Shown here: one piece after another, positions 34,979 to 36,985 of the stretch | Position numbering within the stretch: the stretch's first letter is position 1 | How the letters are laid out: every line of letters begins with the position of its first letter | Assembly: GCF_003011895.2 (NCBI RefSeq) | Contig: NZ_PXWF02000256.1 | Location: forward strand, 1 to 36,985 | DNA: 36,985 nt | DNA from: Massilia glaciei | GTDB lineage: Bacteria; Pseudomonadota; Gammaproteobacteria; Burkholderiales; Burkholderiaceae_D | Reading direction: 5' to 3' | Notes under the pieces: generated by a model | Seen by the model: only the letters and a program-made list of their open reading frames with translations | The model's database searches: none | Told to the model about the DNA's origin: nothing | Translations under genes and position numbers: made by a program

Positions 34979-35574
34979 ATCCTCTCTTCATGCACGCGCT
35001 CGCCGCTCGCCGCATCGACGCGCTAGTCATCGGCGCCTCTGCTGGCGGCATTGCTGCATTGCTCGCGATTTTGCCGGCTTTAGCGTTCCGGTACACCTTT
35101 CCTGTCATTGTAGTACTGCACCTACCCGACGACGGCGACAGCCGCCTGCCTGAGGTCTTGGCACAACGCCTCGGCATGCTTGTTGAAGAGGCGAAAGACA
35201 AGCACCCAGCGCTGGGTGGAGTCATTTACGTCGCGCCGTGCGGCTACCACTTGTCAATCGAGCCCGACCGTCATTTTTCGCTGAGCCGCGAGGAACCAGT
35301 GCACTTCTCCCGGCCGGCGATTGACATCCTGATGACATCGGCGGCAGATGTTTACCGTTCGAGCATGGCTGGCATACTTTTGACAGGCGCCAGTGCCGAC
35401 GGCGCCGTTGGAATGGAAAGGATCAGCGCAGCTGGCGGCCTGACCATTGTGCAGCACCCTGATGAGGCTGAAGTCGCAACAATGCCGCTCAGGGCCATTG
35501 CCGCACGCGCCCCTACCCTGATACTCACGTTGTCACAAATTCACGAATTATTGTCGATGCTGGAGATCCATTAA
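34975..35574 (+). CDS. Stand-alone CheB methylesterase domain protein
   Basis: 199 aa. Start overlaps the cheR-like stop (ATGA). Only the esterase/deamidase domain is present; the receiver domain of classical CheB is absent. The catalytic triad is visible: Ser22 in VIGASAGG, His49 in VVLHLP and Asp142 in LTGASADGA. It should reverse the CheR methylation. Without its own receiver it may be controlled by one of the receivers encoded on either side. Confidence 0.9.
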   Translation: MNPLFMHALAARRIDALVIGASAGGIAALLAILPALAFRYTFPVIVVLHLPDDGDSRLPEVLAQRLGMLVEEAKDKHPALGGVIYVAPCGYHLSIEPDRHFSLSREEPVHFSRPAIDILMTSAADVYRSSMAGILLTGASADGAVGMERISAAGGLTIVQHPDEAEVATMPLRAIAARAPTLILTLSQIHELLSMLEIH

Positions 35575-36767
35575 TGCACCTTGAAAAAAACCAGACGAAA
35601 GTGCTGATCGTCGACGACCTGCCGGAAAACCTGCTTGCCCTGCGCAAGGTGCTCGAACAAAGCGACAGGACGATCTTCCAGGCCAATTCCGGCGAAGAGG
35701 CGCTGTCGCTGTTGCTGGAACACGATTTCGCGCTTGCCATTCTCGATGTAATGATGCCCGACATGGATGGTTTTGAACTAGCCGAGCTAATGCGCGGCAC
35801 GGAAAAGACTCGCAATGTACCTATCGTATTTGTCAGTGCCGGAGGGCGGGAACTGAATCTGGCATTCAAGGGGTACGAAACCGGTGCGGTCGATTTTCTG
35901 CATAAGCCGCTGGACGTGGGAGCGGTGCAAAGCAAGGTCAACGTCTTCGTTGCATTGCATCGGGAACGCAACGAAGTAAAGCGGCAGGTGGCAGCCCTTG
36001 AGGCGAGCCGGCGCGAATTGCGCGCTACACAAGCCGAATTGGAGCGCTCGCTCAAGATGCGCGACGAATTCATGTCTATGATCGCCCATGAACTGCGCAC
36101 ACCGCTCAACACTTTATTTCTCGAAGTCCAGATACGCGGTGTCCAACTCGACCACGGCAATATGGATGTCTTCAACGAAGAAACTATGCGCAAGATGGTG
36201 GCCCGCGACAGGCGACAGATCCAGAGCATGATACGGCTCATTAACGATATGGTTGATGTATCGCGCATTCGCAGCGGGAAACTCAGCTTGCGCCGCGTGC
36301 AAAGCGAACTTTCCTCGTTGCTGGTGCGCATTGTTGGCGACCTTGCGCATCACGCTGCAGCTGCGGGCGGTACGATTGAGGTCCACGCACCCGACGCCAT
36401 ACATGGTGTGTGGGATGAATTTAGACTCGAGCAGATCATCATCAACCTGTTGACCAATGCATTGCGCTACGGGGGGGGCAAGCCGATTCGAGTGACGCTT
36501 GCCATAGTCGGCGAGCACGCACACATCGTCGTCCAGGATCAGGGAATGGGTATTGCACTGGCGGACCAACAGCGCATCTTCGAACCCTTCGAGCAGGCCG
36601 AAACGTACGATGTGCGCGATGGGTTGGGGTTGGGATTATATATTGCTCGCCAACTTGCAAAGTCGCACGGAGGTAGCCTTAATGTTGACAGTGACCCTGG
36701 CAACGGCGCGGCCTTCCACCTTGTACTTCCCTGTAATCAATACGAAGCGGGGGACATGGACACGTAG
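35574..36767 (+). CDS. REC-HisKA-HATPase response regulator/histidine kinase
   Basis: 397 aa, soluble. ATG 35574 overlaps the cheB-like stop (TAATG). The N-terminal receiver has VLIVDDLPEN, Asp58 in AILDVMMPD, and FLHKPLD. A short coiled coil leads to HisKA with His172 in IAHELRTPLN, then HATPase (NLLTNALRYGGG, DQGMGI, GLGLGLYIARQLAKSHGG). With the receiver first, it can take phosphate from the upstream hybrid kinase and signal through its own kinase. Its output partner is not in the window. Last gene of the operon. Confidence 0.9.
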   Translation: MHLEKNQTKVLIVDDLPENLLALRKVLEQSDRTIFQANSGEEALSLLLEHDFALAILDVMMPDMDGFELAELMRGTEKTRNVPIVFVSAGGRELNLAFKGYETGAVDFLHKPLDVGAVQSKVNVFVALHRERNEVKRQVAALEASRRELRATQAELERSLKMRDEFMSMIAHELRTPLNTLFLEVQIRGVQLDHGNMDVFNEETMRKMVARDRRQIQSMIRLINDMVDVSRIRSGKLSLRRVQSELSSLLVRIVGDLAHHAAAAGGTIEVHAPDAIHGVWDEFRLEQIIINLLTNALRYGGGKPIRVTLAIVGEHAHIVVQDQGMGIALADQQRIFEPFEQAETYDVRDGLGLGLYIARQLAKSHGGSLNVDSDPGNGAAFHLVLPCNQYEAGDMDT

Positions 36768-36985
36768 TTTTTTCAAGAACATAAAAGGACGCGGCACTTT
36801 CAATCCAAAATGCATTGCCGGCAACGCGCTGGGCGACCTGTATGATTTCCGGGTTCTGTCGCATTAGCGGAGCCGTCGCCAGTATCCGCTAGTCTGTGGC
36901 TATTTCTACCCATCCCCTCGAAAAAGTAAAAGTTTCGTACGCGTCTGAATTCTCTCAGGTGCGTATTTCGGACGAACGTGACCAC
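36768..36985. other. Non-coding right edge
   Basis: No gene, clear terminator or copy of the transposon end is visible in the last 218 bases. Confidence 0.4.

Noticed and set aside
1..36985. tRNA, rRNA, riboswitch or replication origin
   Set aside because: No cloverleaf with conserved arms, rRNA stretch or known riboswitch core was seen by eye; covariance-model searches were not possible.

Overview
The left 26.5 kb is strongly GC-rich (roughly 65-80 % in the lines I counted), with dense, overlapping genes. The right 10.5 kb, from a Tn3-family transposon onward, is visibly less GC-rich (about 57 % in two sample lines). Base composition and gene families suggest a soil or water betaproteobacterium of the Oxalobacteraceae type (Massilia/Duganella-like). 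That is inference; no rRNA or marker gene is present.

Layout. (1) 1-4210, minus strand: an operon of a thioester-reductase-like SDR, a membrane-anchored acyl-CoA/AMP ligase, and a second adenylate-forming protein that runs off the left edge, is frameshifted and has lost its phosphate-binding loop. (2) 4557-5411: DUF2726 protein, then a 15-bp tandem array. (3) 5670-7955: Cache/HAMP/PAS sensor histidine kinase, convergent with a tightly overlapping minus-strand operon at 8082-11809 (response regulator, YaiO-type outer-membrane barrel, HEAT-repeat membrane protein, processive GT2 glycosyltransferase), which looks like a regulated exopolysaccharide module. (4) 11918-17154: APH-fold protein, small heat-shock protein with a GCTTGCAA array behind it, NDP-forming acyl-CoA synthetase fused to a GNAT domain, and an unknown protein. 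(5) 17155-20328: SOUL haem-binding protein, PQQ-type sugar dehydrogenase, several repeats, and two 163-bp copies of a palindromic MITE-like element. (6) 20329-26498: remains of a large DUF4011-type helicase/nuclease/WGR gene broken by a frameshift and two in-frame TAG codons, coupled to the 3' part of an M48-like protease gene that is cut by the transposon.

(7) 26499-about 30290: Tn3-family tnpA and tnpR with a res-like inverted repeat. No matching right end is visible and the missing half of the protease gene does not reappear. (8) 30690-36767: four translationally coupled genes: CHASE3-GAF hybrid kinase with three receiver domains, CheR, stand-alone CheB, and a REC-histidine kinase. The order tnpA-tnpR-res-cargo and the similar base composition leave open that this sensory cluster is cargo of the transposon.

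The most useful leads are the possible transposon-borne CheR/CheB/kinase module, the decayed helicase-protease pair with defence-like architecture, the palindromic 163-bp repeat family, and the degenerate active sites in the first operon.
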